A stretch of 64,000 nt of DNA from Acidisoma silvae (GTDB taxonomy: Bacteria; Pseudomonadota; Alphaproteobacteria; Acetobacterales; Acetobacteraceae), in assembly GCF_020618775.1 (NCBI RefSeq), contig NZ_JAESVB010000001.1:620001-684000 (forward strand), in the 5' to 3' direction. The position numbers and the translations under genes were made by a program. The notes beneath the pieces are model-generated. The model did no database searches, was not told the DNA's origin, and saw only the letters and a program-made list of their open reading frames with translations. Within the stretch, counting starts at the first letter, position 1. The number at the start of each line of letters is the position of its first letter. Below are positions 36,563 through 46,299 of the stretch, in pieces.

Positions 36563-36832
36563 ATGTCGAAAGCGTTTCTTGCCCAGGTCATTCAAGAATC
36601 AGCCGATACCACGGGCGTTGCCGCCAATCGCGCGGCGACCGATGTGATGCAGGCCATCATCCGTGAATTGAAGAAGAACGGACGCTTCACTTTGCCGAGC
36701 TTCGGCACCTTCATCGTTCGCAAGACCAAGGCGCGCAAGGGTCTGAACCCCCGCACGGGCGAAGCGATCAAGGTGAAGGCCGGCAAGACCGTGCGCTTCA
36801 AGGCTTCCCCTTCCCTCAAAAAGGTCGTCTAA
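36563..36832 (+). CDS. HU-family DNA-binding protein
   Basis: An 89-residue histone-like protein. The N-terminal helices (SKAFLAQVIQESADTTGVAA) are followed by the beta arms (FTLPSFGTFIVRKTKARKGL, NPRTGEAIKVKAGKTVRF). The conserved G-F/R-F, NPRTGE and final KAS segments are those of HU/IHF proteins. The ATG at 36563 follows AGAGGT. The 240-bp gap upstream of this start holds no gene I can support and probably contains its promoter. Its chromosomal role is nucleoid packing and DNA bending. Confidence 0.92.
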   Translation: MSKAFLAQVIQESADTTGVAANRAATDVMQAIIRELKKNGRFTLPSFGTFIVRKTKARKGLNPRTGEAIKVKAGKTVRFKASPSLKKVV

Positions 36833-36865
36833 TCCAGTCTTCTGTATGGCTATGGATTAGCGCTT

Positions 36866-38092
36866 GTGACGACGAGACCGGCCTTCGATCGGATTTGGAC
36901 TGGTGGCCGGCTGGCCAGCATGGCGATGGATCGTCCCGGTCTCGGTGTCATAGAAGACGGCGTCATTGCCAGCCGTGACGGCCGGATCGCCTTTGTCGGC
37001 GCGGCGGCCGATCTGCCGGCCGGGGCCGATGCTGTCGAAACCATTGCCCTTGATGGCCGCTGGGTGACGCCCGGCCTCGTCGATTGCCACACTCATATCG
37101 TCTATGCCGATAACCGCGCCGCCGAATGGGAAATGCGCCTGGATGGCGCGGCCTATGAGGCGATTGCCCGCGCTGGGGGCGGCATCGTCTCCTCCGTCCG
37201 GTCGGTCCGCGCAACCTCGGAAGACGCCCTTGTCACCCAGGCGCTGGGCCGGGTCGATCGGCTGATCGCGGAAGGCGTCACCACCCTCGAATCGAAATCC
37301 GGCTACGGGCTTGATCTGGCGCAGGAGATGAAGCTGCTGCGGGCCGGCCGCACCATCGCCGAAAAGCGCCGCCTGCGCGCGCTCACCAGTTTCCTCGGCG
37401 CCCATGCCTTGCCGCCGGAAGCGGAAGGCGACCGCGACGCCTATATGGATCTCGTCTGCACGACCATGCTGCCGGCGGTGGCCGAGGCGGGGCTGGCGGA
37501 CGCCGTCGATGCCTTCTGCGAAAGCATTGCCTTTTCCCCCGATCAGGTCGCGCGCCTGTTCACCGCCGCCCAGGCGCTGGGCCTGCCCGTGAAGCTGCAT
37601 GCCGATCAATTGACCAATGGCGGCGGCGCGGCGCTCGCGGCCCGGTTCGGCGCGCTATCGGCCGATCACCTTGAATATACCGATGATGCCGGGGCTGCCG
37701 CCATGGCGGCGGCCGGCACCGTCGCCGTGCTGCTGCCCGGCGCCTATTATGTATTGCGGGAAAAGAAGGCGCCGGATGTCGCGGCCTTTCGCCGCCATGG
37801 CGTGCCGATCGCGGTCTCGACCGATTGCAACCCCGGCACCTCGCCGCTGACCTCGCTGCTGCTGACCATGCATATGGCCGCGACCCTGTTCGGCCTGACG
37901 GTGCATGAGGCGCTGCTGGGCACGACGCGCGAAGCCGCCCGTGCGCTCGGCAAATTCGACGATATCGGATCGCTGGAAACCGGCAAGGCTTGCGACCTCG
38001 CCATCTGGTCGGTCGGCCATCCCGCCGAGATTTTTCACAATCTCGGGTCCAACCCGCTTCACAGCCGCGTTTTTGCCGGCGAGCCGGGCTGA
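36866..38092 (+). CDS. hutI: Imidazolonepropionase
   Basis: A 408-residue metal-dependent amidohydrolase that opens 4-imidazolone-5-propanoate to N-formimidoyl-glutamate in histidine degradation. The metal-binding DCHTHIVYA, substrate-loop residues [28 protein letters not shown] and the final [10 protein letters not shown] are diagnostic. The GTG start is 33 bp after the HU stop. No hutH, hutU, hutG/F or hutC is in the window, so the rest of the pathway must lie elsewhere. Confidence 0.95.
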   Translation: MTTRPAFDRIWTGGRLASMAMDRPGLGVIEDGVIASRDGRIAFVGAAADLPAGADAVETIALDGRWVTPGLVDCHTHIVYADNRAAEWEMRLDGAAYEAIARAGGGIVSSVRSVRATSEDALVTQALGRVDRLIAEGVTTLESKSGYGLDLAQEMKLLRAGRTIAEKRRLRALTSFLGAHALPPEAEGDRDAYMDLVCTTMLPAVAEAGLADAVDAFCESIAFSPDQVARLFTAAQALGLPVKLHADQLTNGGGAALAARFGALSADHLEYTDDAGAAAMAAAGTVAVLLPGAYYVLREKKAPDVAAFRRHGVPIAVSTDCNPGTSPLTSLLLTMHMAATLFGLTVHEALLGTTREAARALGKFDDIGSLETGKACDLAIWSVGHPAEIFHNLGSNPLHSRVFAGEPG

Positions 38093-38272
38093 TCAGCGCC
38101 TCTTATCGCGGCGGCTCTCATCCAGCGGCGGGTCATCACTGACCTCGGGGCCGCCGCGCACCTCGCTTTCCGGACCTATTTTCCGCGCGGGGTGCTGTTT
38201 ATTGAGCGTCTCGGGCTTTACGCCGCTGATGTCATCGGCTGTGCTGGGAATGGGCAGGTCGTCCGGCGGCAT
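38093..38272 (-). CDS. Small hypothetical protein, 59 aa
   Basis: A Pro/Asp/Arg-rich, probably disordered small protein starting MPPDDLPIPSTADDISGVKP. A good ribosome-binding site, AGGAG, lies 6 bases before the ATG at 38272. Its stop directly abuts the hutI stop (convergent). Function unknown. Confidence 0.55.
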   Translation of the reverse strand: MPPDDLPIPSTADDISGVKPETLNKQHPARKIGPESEVRGGPEVSDDPPLDESRRDKRR

Positions 38273-38437
38273 GATGGGCTCCTTTAGCCAGGAATCCTCA
38301 CATGGGGTGGCGTGGCGTGAGAAGAAAGGCGAGCATGGTCTTGCGGCCAAGCGGTTTTCCTCTCACGGATGTTCCGCTGACGGATGACATTCTGGTAAGA
38401 CAGTCTGATTGGTATCGGGAGCGGCGGTAGAGCGGGC

Positions 38438-39448
38438 ATGGACAGCGAACACGAAATTGCCTGGATCGGCTCCGCACGCGCGATTGTCGAGCCCGAGGAC
38501 ACCACTCAGCCGGTGCTCGATCTGATCAACGGCGCCCATACGACGATCTGCCTGAAGATGTTCACCTTCACGGCCGATGATATCGCCGAGGCGCTTATTG
38601 CGGCGCAGCAGCGCGGCGTATTGGTTCGCATCATGCTCAACCCCGCCCGCTCGTCGGGCAGCCGCGCCAATGACGATATGAAGGCGCGCCTGCAAAAAGG
38701 CGGCATCACGGTCGCCTGGAGCAGCCCGGCCTTCGCCGTGACGCATGAAAAATCCATGGTCGTCGACAGCCGGGTGGCGCTGATCGCCACCTTCAATTTC
38801 GGCGTCAAGTATTTCACCACCACGCGCGACTACGGCATCGTGACCACGGATGCCGAGGTCATCGCCGAAATGGAATCCTGTTTCGAGGCTGACTGGTCCC
38901 GCAAGCAATTCGTGCAGCAGGACCGCAGCGCGCTGATCTGGAGCAATCGCGGCTCGCGCGCGCTGATGTGCCATTTCATCGATATGGCCGAACACACGCT
39001 GGATGTGCAGCATCCGAAATTCGTCGATGCCGTGGTGCTGGACCGGATTATTCAGGCCAATGAGCGCGGCGTGCGCGTGCGCGTGCTGTGCGGCGGCAAG
39101 CACGGCATCAGCACCTGGGACGTGCTGGACACTTTCGCGTCCCTGCGGCTGATGAAGCTGCACGGCGTCAAGATCCGCAAGCAGAAGGGCCTGCGCCTGC
39201 ATGCCAAGCTGCTTCTGGCCGATGACAAGCATGCCATTGTCGGCTCGATGAATATCGACCGCAGCGCTTTCGACCTGCGCCGCGAGTTAGGGTGTTTCAT
39301 CAACGATCTGAACGCCGTGGAGCGTCTGTCCCAGACCTTCTCCGATGACTGGCACGAGGCCAAGCGCTACGATCCGCCGGATCCGCTGACCGTCGAGCTG
39401 ATCGAGGAAGATGACCATCCGCATGACTCCGAACTCGTCCACGAATGA
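38438..39448 (+). CDS. Phospholipase D-like protein, cardiolipin synthase type
   Basis: A 336-residue protein with two HKD motifs: THEKSMVVD (His 103, Lys 105, Asp 110) and LHAKLLLAD (His 255, Lys 257, Asp 262). The second is followed by GSMNIDRSAFDLRRELG, as in cardiolipin synthases. It lacks the N-terminal membrane helices of ClsA, so it is a soluble or peripheral ClsB-like enzyme or another phosphodiesterase. The end overlaps the next gene by 38 bp. Confidence 0.88.
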   Translation: MDSEHEIAWIGSARAIVEPEDTTQPVLDLINGAHTTICLKMFTFTADDIAEALIAAQQRGVLVRIMLNPARSSGSRANDDMKARLQKGGITVAWSSPAFAVTHEKSMVVDSRVALIATFNFGVKYFTTTRDYGIVTTDAEVIAEMESCFEADWSRKQFVQQDRSALIWSNRGSRALMCHFIDMAEHTLDVQHPKFVDAVVLDRIIQANERGVRVRVLCGGKHGISTWDVLDTFASLRLMKLHGVKIRKQKGLRLHAKLLLADDKHAIVGSMNIDRSAFDLRRELGCFINDLNAVERLSQTFSDDWHEAKRYDPPDPLTVELIEEDDHPHDSELVHE

Positions 39449-40088
39449 CGTGGCGGACTCTCCGGGGCCTGTAACGACGGATAATGTGGCGGCGGCGCCG
39501 GAAGCGGAAGCGCCGCCCATCCGCGCCACGGCCTGGGATATTGCCCGCACCTTTAACGAGATTTCGCTCTCGAGTTTCGGCGGCGGCTTGTCCGCCTGGT
39601 CGCGGGAAATGGTGGTCGCGCGCCGCAAATGGATGAATGACGCCGAGTTTCTGAGCGCGATGACGATTTGCCGCATCCTGCCAGGTGCCAATCAGGTCAA
39701 TCTCGCGGTCTTCGTCGGTACCAAGCTGAACGGCTTGCGCGGGGCAGGGGCGGCCTTGGCGGGGCTGATCGCCATGCCGACGCTGCTGCTGGTGGGCATC
39801 GCCGCACTCTATGCCGCCTTCCAGCATTCCCATGTCGTGCAGCATGTGCTGGACGGTTTCGCCGCCGCCGCCGTCGCCATGACCTTGCAGATGGTCTGGA
39901 AGACAGGTCGCACGACGCTGACCTCCATCGTGCCCATCATCCTGTTTGCCCTGACCTTCGCGCTGAACGGCATTCTGCGCTGGCCTTTGTGGTGGACTCT
40001 GGCCGTGACGGCGCCCTTGGGTATCGGCTGGGCCTGGCGGCGAGCGCATCGCAAGGCCGCGGTCAAATCTGCCGGAGCCGCATCATGA
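39411..40088 (+). CDS. Chromate transporter-like protein, N-terminal half type
   Basis: A 225-residue membrane protein of the CHR family. The motif FNEISLSSFGGGLSAWSRE and PGANQVNLAVFVGTKLNG are typical. It has a Pro/Ala-rich cytoplasmic N-terminus of about 40 residues and about five membrane helices. It overlaps the next gene, a second single-domain CHR protein, by 4 bp. Together they form a short-chain pair equivalent to the two halves of full-length ChrA. The start could also be the ATG at 39423. Confidence 0.85.
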   Translation: MTIRMTPNSSTNDVADSPGPVTTDNVAAAPEAEAPPIRATAWDIARTFNEISLSSFGGGLSAWSREMVVARRKWMNDAEFLSAMTICRILPGANQVNLAVFVGTKLNGLRGAGAALAGLIAMPTLLLVGIAALYAAFQHSHVVQHVLDGFAAAAVAMTLQMVWKTGRTTLTSIVPIILFALTFALNGILRWPLWWTLAVTAPLGIGWAWRRAHRKAAVKSAGAAS

Positions 40089-40615
40089 CCCTCATGCTCG
40101 CCCTTCAGCTTTGCTCGGTCTTCGGCATCACCTCGCTGCTTGCCTTCGGCGGCGGCAATGCCGTCATTCCGCAATTCGAGCAGCAGACGGTCAGCGTCTA
40201 TCACTGGCTGACGGCGCAGCAATTCACCGATTCCTTTGCCATCGCGCAGGCCGCGCCGGGGCCGAGCACGCTGATCGTCAGCCTGCTCGGCTATCGCGCC
40301 GGCGGCATCTGGGGCGCGCTGATCGCGACCGCCGCCATGGTGGTACCGACCGGGCTGATCGTTTACGGGTTGGCCAAGGTCTGGGACCGTGGCCATGGCG
40401 ACAAGCCTTTTCGCCATGCGCTTCAGGACGGTCTGGCGCCGATCACCGTGGGGCTGATCCTGGCCGGCGGTGTTGTCGTCGCGCGCCAGGCCGAGAGCCA
40501 TTGGCTGCAAGTGGCCATGACGGTCGTCGCAACGATTGTTTTATGTGCCACCAAGATCAACCCGCTCATCGTCGCCGTCTGCTGCGGTTTCGCGGGTTAT
40601 CTTCTTGGCGCGTGA
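40085..40615 (+). CDS. Chromate transporter-like protein, partner subunit
   Basis: A 176-residue CHR domain, with SVFGITSLLAFGGGNAVIPQ, QFTDSFAIAQAAPGPSTLIV, then about four membrane helices. It translates from an ATG overlapping the stop of its partner. Pairs of such proteins work as heterodimers in characterised systems. Chromate export is the named activity of the family, but sulfate or another anion is also possible. Confidence 0.85.
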   Translation: MTLMLALQLCSVFGITSLLAFGGGNAVIPQFEQQTVSVYHWLTAQQFTDSFAIAQAAPGPSTLIVSLLGYRAGGIWGALIATAAMVVPTGLIVYGLAKVWDRGHGDKPFRHALQDGLAPITVGLILAGGVVVARQAESHWLQVAMTVVATIVLCATKINPLIVAVCCGFAGYLLGA

Positions 40616-40640
40616 GACTTTAGGGTCTGTTTAAAGTGAC

Positions 40641-40714
40641 GTGATTCCCGCGAAAGCGGGAATCTTCTTTGCTTCAAGCAAGGACAAGGAAATGCCCGCT
40701 TTCGCGGGCATGAC
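40641..40714. repeat. Dispersed palindromic intergenic repeat, copy 4
   Basis: GTGATTCCCGCGAAAGCGGG at the left and GCTTTCGCGGGCATGAC at the right form inverted ends. Internally it shows the same AATCTTCTT-type spacer as copies 5-7. It lies between convergent genes and could act as a bidirectional transcription end. Confidence 0.85.
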
Positions 40715-40757
40715 GGTTAAGAGCGATTAAGTAAAAAGTCAGAGTTGCAGAGTTGCT

Positions 40758-42953
40758 TTAACTACGCACCACCACGTGAATCTGGCCTTGGCGTTCCCGC
40801 ACGTTGATCGCCACTTCATCGCCCATGCGCTGAATGCGCACCGTGACGCGGGCATCGCCGATGCGGATATTGTGCAAAATCATCTCATCCAGAAAGCTCG
40901 GCAGTTTCGGCGTGTTGAAGATGACGGCGCGAGCAGCGGGGTCGATCGACAGGCCGAGTGAGGCCTGTAGCAAGGCGGGCAGGGCCGCTGCCGCCCAGGC
41001 CTGGGGCGAGCAGGCGACCGGATAGAAGGTCGGCCCCTGGTTGCGGCGGCGGGCGAAGCCGCAGAACAGTTCCGGCAGCCGGCGCATGTCGATATTCAGC
41101 GCCGCATCGAACTGGCCTTCGAAGATCTTTGCGACAGCATCGGTATGGCCGTAGCGGGCCAGACCCATGGCGATCAGGGCATTGTCATGCGGCCAGACCG
41201 AGCCATTGTGATAGCCCATCGGGTTATAGCGGGCCTCGCCGCTGGCGACCGTTCTGATGCCCCAGCCCGAAAAGAAATCATGGCCCATGAAGCCCTCGGC
41301 CATCCGCGCCGCACGGTCGGGCGCGATCATGCCGGTCATCATCAGATGGCCTGGGTTGGAGGTGCGGATGCGGCAGGGCTTCTTGTCGCCATCAAGGGCG
41401 ATGGCATAGGTGCCGATTTCCTCGCACCAGAATTTGTCTTCGAAGGCGATGCGCAGCGCCTCCGCCTTCTCGTCATGCAAGGCCGCGACCGCCGTATGGC
41501 CCAGCGCCTGGCCGATCACCGCCATGGCGCGGTGGGCCGCAAAGACATAGCCCTGCACTTCACACAGGGCGATCGGCCCTTCCGCCAAGTCGCCATTGGC
41601 ATGGAAGACGCTGTCATAGCTGTCTTTCCAGCCCTGGTTTTGCAGTCCTGATCCGGTGGCGCGGTAATATTCCACGAAACCGTCGCCGTCGCGGTCGCCG
41701 TATTGGGCGACCCAGGTCATCGCCGCTTGCAGATGCGGCCACAGCTTTTGCAGGCTATGCGCGTCATGCGTGCGTTCGTAATAGGCGCCGGCCAGCATGA
41801 CGAATAGCGGTGTGCTATCAACGCTTCCGTAATAGCGGTGGAAAGGCACTTCGCCCAGTTCCGCCATCTCGCCGTTGCGCATTTCATGCACGATCTTGCC
41901 GGGCTCGGAATCCGCCGCCGCACTGGTCTCGGTCGCCTGAACCTCGGCCAGGAAGGCGAGCACGCCGCGCGCGATGGACGGGTCCAGCCACAGCGCCTGA
42001 TAGGCGGTGATCAGCGCGTCGCGGCCGAAGGCGGCGGTGAACCAGGGAATGCCGGCATAGGGGTAAAGCCCGGTCGGCTTTTCGGTGATCAGCATATAAA
42101 GATCGGCAATCGCCCGGCGGATGGCTTCGTTGAACAGCTCGTTCGAGCTTTCCATGGCCGCCGCGCGGGCAGAGCGCGTGCGCATCCAGCGGCGTGATTC
42201 GACTAGGCTCATCAGATAATGCGTGCGCAGGTCACGCGTGCCGGCGGCGGGCGTGTCGTTGCAGTCGATTTCGACATAGATCAGCGCCTGCTGTCCGGGC
42301 TGTATTTCCATGTCGAATGTCGCGCGGCCGCCGTCCAGCGCGGTCGGTGTCGGGGAAAAGCGCAGCCGGGTGCTGCGGCGCTTCTCGTCCAGCCCGACAT
42401 AGCCAAGGGTCACGCTTGTCTCATCCACGTCCGGCGCCTGCTTGGTCCCGCGCCGCGCGCGGGGCGTGCCGCGCACCTCGAACAGATCGGCGAAATCCGA
42501 ATCGAAGGCGAATTCCAGCCGGATCAGCTGCGGCTCATGCGCGAAGCTGCGGATCTGGATGCGTTCGAACAGCGTTGCGTTGATCATGAAACGTACGCGG
42601 CGGACATGCACCATGCTGTGATCCAGCACGACCTTTCCGTCGCGGGTCAGGTCCGGGTTGGCGAGGTCGCAGATCAGCGCGGTATTGTCTTCCCGCAGCG
42701 TGGAGCTCAATAAAACCGGACGGCCGCCGCCGATGGTCAGGTCGAAGACCGACAGATGGCGGGTGTCGCGGTTGTAAAGTCCCTCGGTGCCGCCGTCATA
42801 GGGCAGGCTATTGCCCGAAAGATCGAAGATGCCGAACATGTCGCCGTTCTTCAGCGTCCGGTATTGCCGCTCCTGGAGCGACAGCGTCGCCCCGACAGCA
42901 TAGGGCGGCTCGACCTGATCGGCTTTTGGATGGACGGCAGCGCTCACGGTCAT
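40758..42953 (-). CDS. Amylo-alpha-1,6-glucosidase/glycogen debranching-like protein
   Basis: A 731-residue soluble protein. The N-terminal glycogen-debranching domain (about 25-240) shows LYNRDTRHLSVFDLTIGG, and the C-terminal (alpha/alpha)6 glucosidase-like barrel (about 280-700) contains GIPWFTAAFGRDALITAYQA and GYHNGSVWPHDNALIAMG, with probable acidic catalytic residues that I cannot assign with certainty. It may debranch glycogen or act on a trehalose/sucrose-type glucoside. The start is ATG 42953; a TTG lies immediately before. It stands alone, not in a glg operon. Confidence 0.85.
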   Translation of the reverse strand: MTVSAAVHPKADQVEPPYAVGATLSLQERQYRTLKNGDMFGIFDLSGNSLPYDGGTEGLYNRDTRHLSVFDLTIGGGRPVLLSSTLREDNTALICDLANPDLTRDGKVVLDHSMVHVRRVRFMINATLFERIQIRSFAHEPQLIRLEFAFDSDFADLFEVRGTPRARRGTKQAPDVDETSVTLGYVGLDEKRRSTRLRFSPTPTALDGGRATFDMEIQPGQQALIYVEIDCNDTPAAGTRDLRTHYLMSLVESRRWMRTRSARAAAMESSNELFNEAIRRAIADLYMLITEKPTGLYPYAGIPWFTAAFGRDALITAYQALWLDPSIARGVLAFLAEVQATETSAAADSEPGKIVHEMRNGEMAELGEVPFHRYYGSVDSTPLFVMLAGAYYERTHDAHSLQKLWPHLQAAMTWVAQYGDRDGDGFVEYYRATGSGLQNQGWKDSYDSVFHANGDLAEGPIALCEVQGYVFAAHRAMAVIGQALGHTAVAALHDEKAEALRIAFEDKFWCEEIGTYAIALDGDKKPCRIRTSNPGHLMMTGMIAPDRAARMAEGFMGHDFFSGWGIRTVASGEARYNPMGYHNGSVWPHDNALIAMGLARYGHTDAVAKIFEGQFDAALNIDMRRLPELFCGFARRRNQGPTFYPVACSPQAWAAAALPALLQASLGLSIDPAARAVIFNTPKLPSFLDEMILHNIRIGDARVTVRIQRMGDEVAINVRERQGQIHVVVRS

Positions 42954-43000
42954 CAACTCCTTCAGGGCCGGCTTAGCTAAAGAACAGAGTTTTCAATGGA

Positions 43001-43930
43001 TTAATGGCTATCACGTTTGAGGGCAGGCTGCGATAGGCCGGGTCGGCAGACCGACAGCAGTACGCCCCGCAGCCAGCGATGCGCGGGGTCGGCGTCCATC
43101 CGGGGATGCCACATCTGGGAGATCGTGATGCTTGCGGTCGCCACCGGCAAATCGAAAACTGCGACAAGAGCGTCTTTTTGCGCCGAAACGAAGGACTGCG
43201 TCACCAGCCCGACCAGATCGGAGGTCGCGACCATAGCCAGCGCGGCCGGAAAGCCCGGCACCATGGCGACGACCCGCCGCGTGAGGCCGAGCGCGGTCAG
43301 CGCATCGTCCACCGGTCCGCGCAGGCGCCCGCGCCGCGAAGTCACCACATGGTCACAGCCAGCGTAGCGTTCCGGGGTCATCGGGGACGATGTCAGCGCA
43401 TGGCCGCGCCGGACGATACCGACGAAGCGATCCTCGAACAGAGCTTGAAGCCGGATTTCAGGCCCCGATTCGCCCAGCACCCCGATTTCCAGATCGATCG
43501 CTCCTTCGCGCAGGGGATGAAAATCCTTATCGGGCTTGGGCGCGAAGCGCAGGCAGACGCCCGGTGCCTGACGCAGGATGGCAGCCAGCAGCGCGCCGCC
43601 GAAAGCGTCCACGAAGCCTTCATTCGCGCGCAGCGTGAAGGTGCGTTCCAACGCAGTCAGGTCCAGAACACCGCTCGCCGGGCTCAGCACGGAATGGGCC
43701 TCGCGCGCCAGATCGCCCGCGCGGGCGGCCAGGGCAGCGGCATGGGGCGTCGGCACCAGACCACGACCGGCCCGCACCAGCAGAGGGTCGCCGGTCGCGG
43801 CGCGCAGACGGGCCAGCGTCCGGCTCATGGCCGAGCCGCTCAGCCCCAGGCGGCGCGCGGCGCCGGCAACGCTGCCTTCCGTCAGCAGCGCATCCAGCGC
43901 GGTCAGCAGGTTGAGGTCGGCGTCGGCCAT
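43001..43930 (-). CDS. LysR-family transcriptional regulator
   Basis: A 309-residue regulator with a winged HTH at the N-terminus (LLTALDALLTEGSVAGAARR, LGLSGSAMSRTLARLRAATG, PLLVRAGRGLVPTP) and a substrate-binding domain from about residue 90. It is divergent from the MFS gene at 44067 with 136 bp between the start codons, the classical arrangement for a LysR protein that controls its neighbour. The inducer is unknown. Confidence 0.92.
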   Translation of the reverse strand: MADADLNLLTALDALLTEGSVAGAARRLGLSGSAMSRTLARLRAATGDPLLVRAGRGLVPTPHAAALAARAGDLAREAHSVLSPASGVLDLTALERTFTLRANEGFVDAFGGALLAAILRQAPGVCLRFAPKPDKDFHPLREGAIDLEIGVLGESGPEIRLQALFEDRFVGIVRRGHALTSSPMTPERYAGCDHVVTSRRGRLRGPVDDALTALGLTRRVVAMVPGFPAALAMVATSDLVGLVTQSFVSAQKDALVAVFDLPVATASITISQMWHPRMDADPAHRWLRGVLLSVCRPGLSQPALKRDSH

Positions 43931-44066
43931 GGCGCAGTTCTATCACAGGTCTCCATGTCGATGCAGGTGTCATGGCGTCTGACGCAGCTATTCACTGCAT
44001 CCCCTGCGCCTTCCGCCTTACCCGGCCATCTCTATCCTCTCCGTAAGAATGAAAGTGGAGAGTTTC

Positions 44067-45437
44067 ATGCCCAATCCCTCACAAGCGGAGATGGCCGAGG
44101 ACGGAATGCCGGCGCCCCAGCGGCATTACGTGCTGGCGGCGGTCATGGCCGCTGTCGTGCTCGTCGTGCTGGACGGCGCCATTGCCACCATCGCGCTGCC
44201 GACCCTGTCCACGCGCCTGCATGTGGCGCCGGCGGCCTCCATCTGGGTCGTCACCGGCTATCAGATGGCGCTGGTCATGACGCTGCTGCCGGCTGCAGCC
44301 CTGGGTGAAAGCCGGGGCTATCGCCGCGTTTTCATCGGCGGTGTGGCGCTCTTCACGGCGGCCTCGCTGTTCTGCGCGCTGTCGCCGTCACTGCCGGTCC
44401 TGGTTCTGGCCCGCTTCGTCCAGGGCATCGGCGGATCGGGCATCATGGCGCTGGGCGTGGCGCTGCTGCGCTTCTCCACGCCGCAGCATCGCCTGGGCGC
44501 CGTCCTGGGCTGGAACGCGCTGCTCATCGCGCTATCGGCGGCGGCCGGCCCCATGGTGGGGGCCGCGATCCTGTCGGTTTCTTCCTGGCCCTGGCTCTTT
44601 GCCGTCAACCTGCCCGTGGGCGCGGTGGTGCTGCTGGCATCCCGCTTCCTGCCGCAGATCAAAGGCACGGGGCGCAAGATCGACCGCATCAGCGTGCTGC
44701 TGAATGCCGGCACTTTCGCGCCTCTGGTCGTCGGCGCCGATCAGCTGGCAACGCGGCCTGTGCTCGGCGGCGCGCTGCTGGCCATCGCGGCCGTCAGCCT
44801 CATGACGCTGGTCCGGCGAGAAATGCCGCAGGCAGCACCGCTGATCCCGCTGGATCTGCTGCGTAACCGCGCCTTCCGAATGTCGGTCGTCGCCTCGGTC
44901 TGCTGCTTCGCGGGCCAGATGGCGGGCATCGTCGGGCTGCCCTTCTATTTGCAGCACGGTCTGGGGCAGAGCGCGCTGATGACGGGATTGTATATGACGC
45001 CCTGGCCGCTGATGACGGCGGTGGCGGGGCCGCTGTCCGGCCGTCTGGCCGATCGCGTGTCGTCCGCCTGGTTGTGCGCAGCGGGGGCCGGCTGCCTGGC
45101 GCTGGGCCTGTTTCTGGCCGCCGTCTGGCCGCTGCGTGGCGATCCGCTGCCACTGATCGCCTGCACCATGCTGTGCGGCCTTGGCTTCGGGTTTTTCCAG
45201 ACGCCGAATAACCGCAACATGCTGTTGTCGGCGCCACGGGCGCGCAGCGGGGCGGCGGGCGGCATGCAGGGCACCGCCCGGCTGACCGGCCAGACCATGG
45301 GCGCCGTCATCATCAGCCTGCTGCTGGCCTCGGCCGGTACGGGTGTCGCGCCACGGCTGGGTCTCGCGGTCGGCGCTGGTCTCGCCGTGCTGGCCGGGAT
45401 TGTCAGCGTGCGCCGCAGCCGTGCGGCCCGCAGGTAA
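44067..45437 (+). CDS. MFS transporter, DHA2 (14-helix) family
   Basis: A 456-residue membrane protein with about 14 hydrophobic helices. Early sequences VLDGAIATIALPTLSTRLHV and GESRGYRRVFIGGVALF resemble the motif D1 and motif A regions of EmrB/QacA-type drug exporters. Motif C is visible in LGWNALLIALSAAAGPMVGA. The ATG at 44067 follows GGAGAG closely; an in-frame ATG at 44049 is an alternative. It is probably a drug or metabolite exporter under control of the divergent LysR protein. Confidence 0.88.
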   Translation: MPNPSQAEMAEDGMPAPQRHYVLAAVMAAVVLVVLDGAIATIALPTLSTRLHVAPAASIWVVTGYQMALVMTLLPAAALGESRGYRRVFIGGVALFTAASLFCALSPSLPVLVLARFVQGIGGSGIMALGVALLRFSTPQHRLGAVLGWNALLIALSAAAGPMVGAAILSVSSWPWLFAVNLPVGAVVLLASRFLPQIKGTGRKIDRISVLLNAGTFAPLVVGADQLATRPVLGGALLAIAAVSLMTLVRREMPQAAPLIPLDLLRNRAFRMSVVASVCCFAGQMAGIVGLPFYLQHGLGQSALMTGLYMTPWPLMTAVAGPLSGRLADRVSSAWLCAAGAGCLALGLFLAAVWPLRGDPLPLIACTMLCGLGFGFFQTPNNRNMLLSAPRARSGAAGGMQGTARLTGQTMGAVIISLLLASAGTGVAPRLGLAVGAGLAVLAGIVSVRRSRAARR

Positions 45438-45635
45438 CCGATGACGTGGTGCCTGCGAATTAACCCGGGCCGGCGCAAAAAATGTGTCGGCCACGGGAAT
45501 AACCACAGGCGTTCCGGTGTCACCACACCGGGCGGCGTTTCACTGGGCGGAAGATGTGACGGAACTTTGTCTTGCGTCCCGCGTGGATGAGGCTCCGAAC
45601 TGCCGCCGGTCACGGCTCACAGTCAGACAGGACAG

Positions 45636-46244
45636 ATGATGCGACACAAAATTATCGCGACCGCGGCCATGGGCCTTGCGCTCATGGGCGGCATTGCCCT
45701 GGCCCATGCCGCAGCCCCCAAGCGCGTCCGTGGCACGGTCACGGCCATCACGGCAACCGAGATCAGCGTCACCACGCGCAGCGGCACGGCGGAGAGCTTT
45801 GCGCTGAATGCCGATACGCATTTCCTGGGCGAAACCACGGGCGGCATGTCGGATATCAAATCCGGCAGCTATATCGGCAGTGCTGCGGTGCCGATGGCCG
45901 GTGGCGGCGGCAAGCTGAAGGCCATCGAAGTGACGGTCTTCCCGCCCAGCATGGTCGGCGTCGGCGAAGGCCATTACGATTGGGATCTGGGCAAGAACAG
46001 CTCCATGACCAACGGCACGGTGGGCAGCCTGATGATGTCCAACGGCAATACGATGGCCGTGAAATACAAGGGCGGCGAGAAGATGATCGTCGTGCCGGCC
46101 GATGTGCCCATCGTCACCATCGCCCCGGGCGCGATGAGCGACGTCACCAGCGGTACCAAGGTCATCGTCGTTCCTGCTAAGGGCGACGCCAAGACCGCTG
46201 CCGCCGTGCTGTTCGGCCGCAACGGCATCACGCCGCCGCAATAA
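45636..46244 (+). CDS. Exported protein with beta-rich DUF5666-like domain
   Basis: A 202-residue protein with a Sec signal peptide (cleavage near AHAAAP, about residue 26). The start of the mature part, KRVRGTVTAITATEISVTTR, resembles small OB-like/DUF5666 repeats. Two such units may be present (RVRGTV... and ...MAVKYKGGEKMIVVPADV). There are no cysteines in the mature part. It lies 55 bp before a cytochrome b gene and a Moco oxidoreductase gene and is probably co-transcribed. Function unknown; a periplasmic partner is inferred. Confidence 0.8.
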   Translation: MMRHKIIATAAMGLALMGGIALAHAAAPKRVRGTVTAITATEISVTTRSGTAESFALNADTHFLGETTGGMSDIKSGSYIGSAAVPMAGGGGKLKAIEVTVFPPSMVGVGEGHYDWDLGKNSSMTNGTVGSLMMSNGNTMAVKYKGGEKMIVVPADVPIVTIAPGAMSDVTSGTKVIVVPAKGDAKTAAAVLFGRNGITPPQ

Positions 46245-46299
46245 GCAACCGGCCTTGTGAGACGGGGGCCGGTATGGCCCCCGTTGACGGAGACTGACA

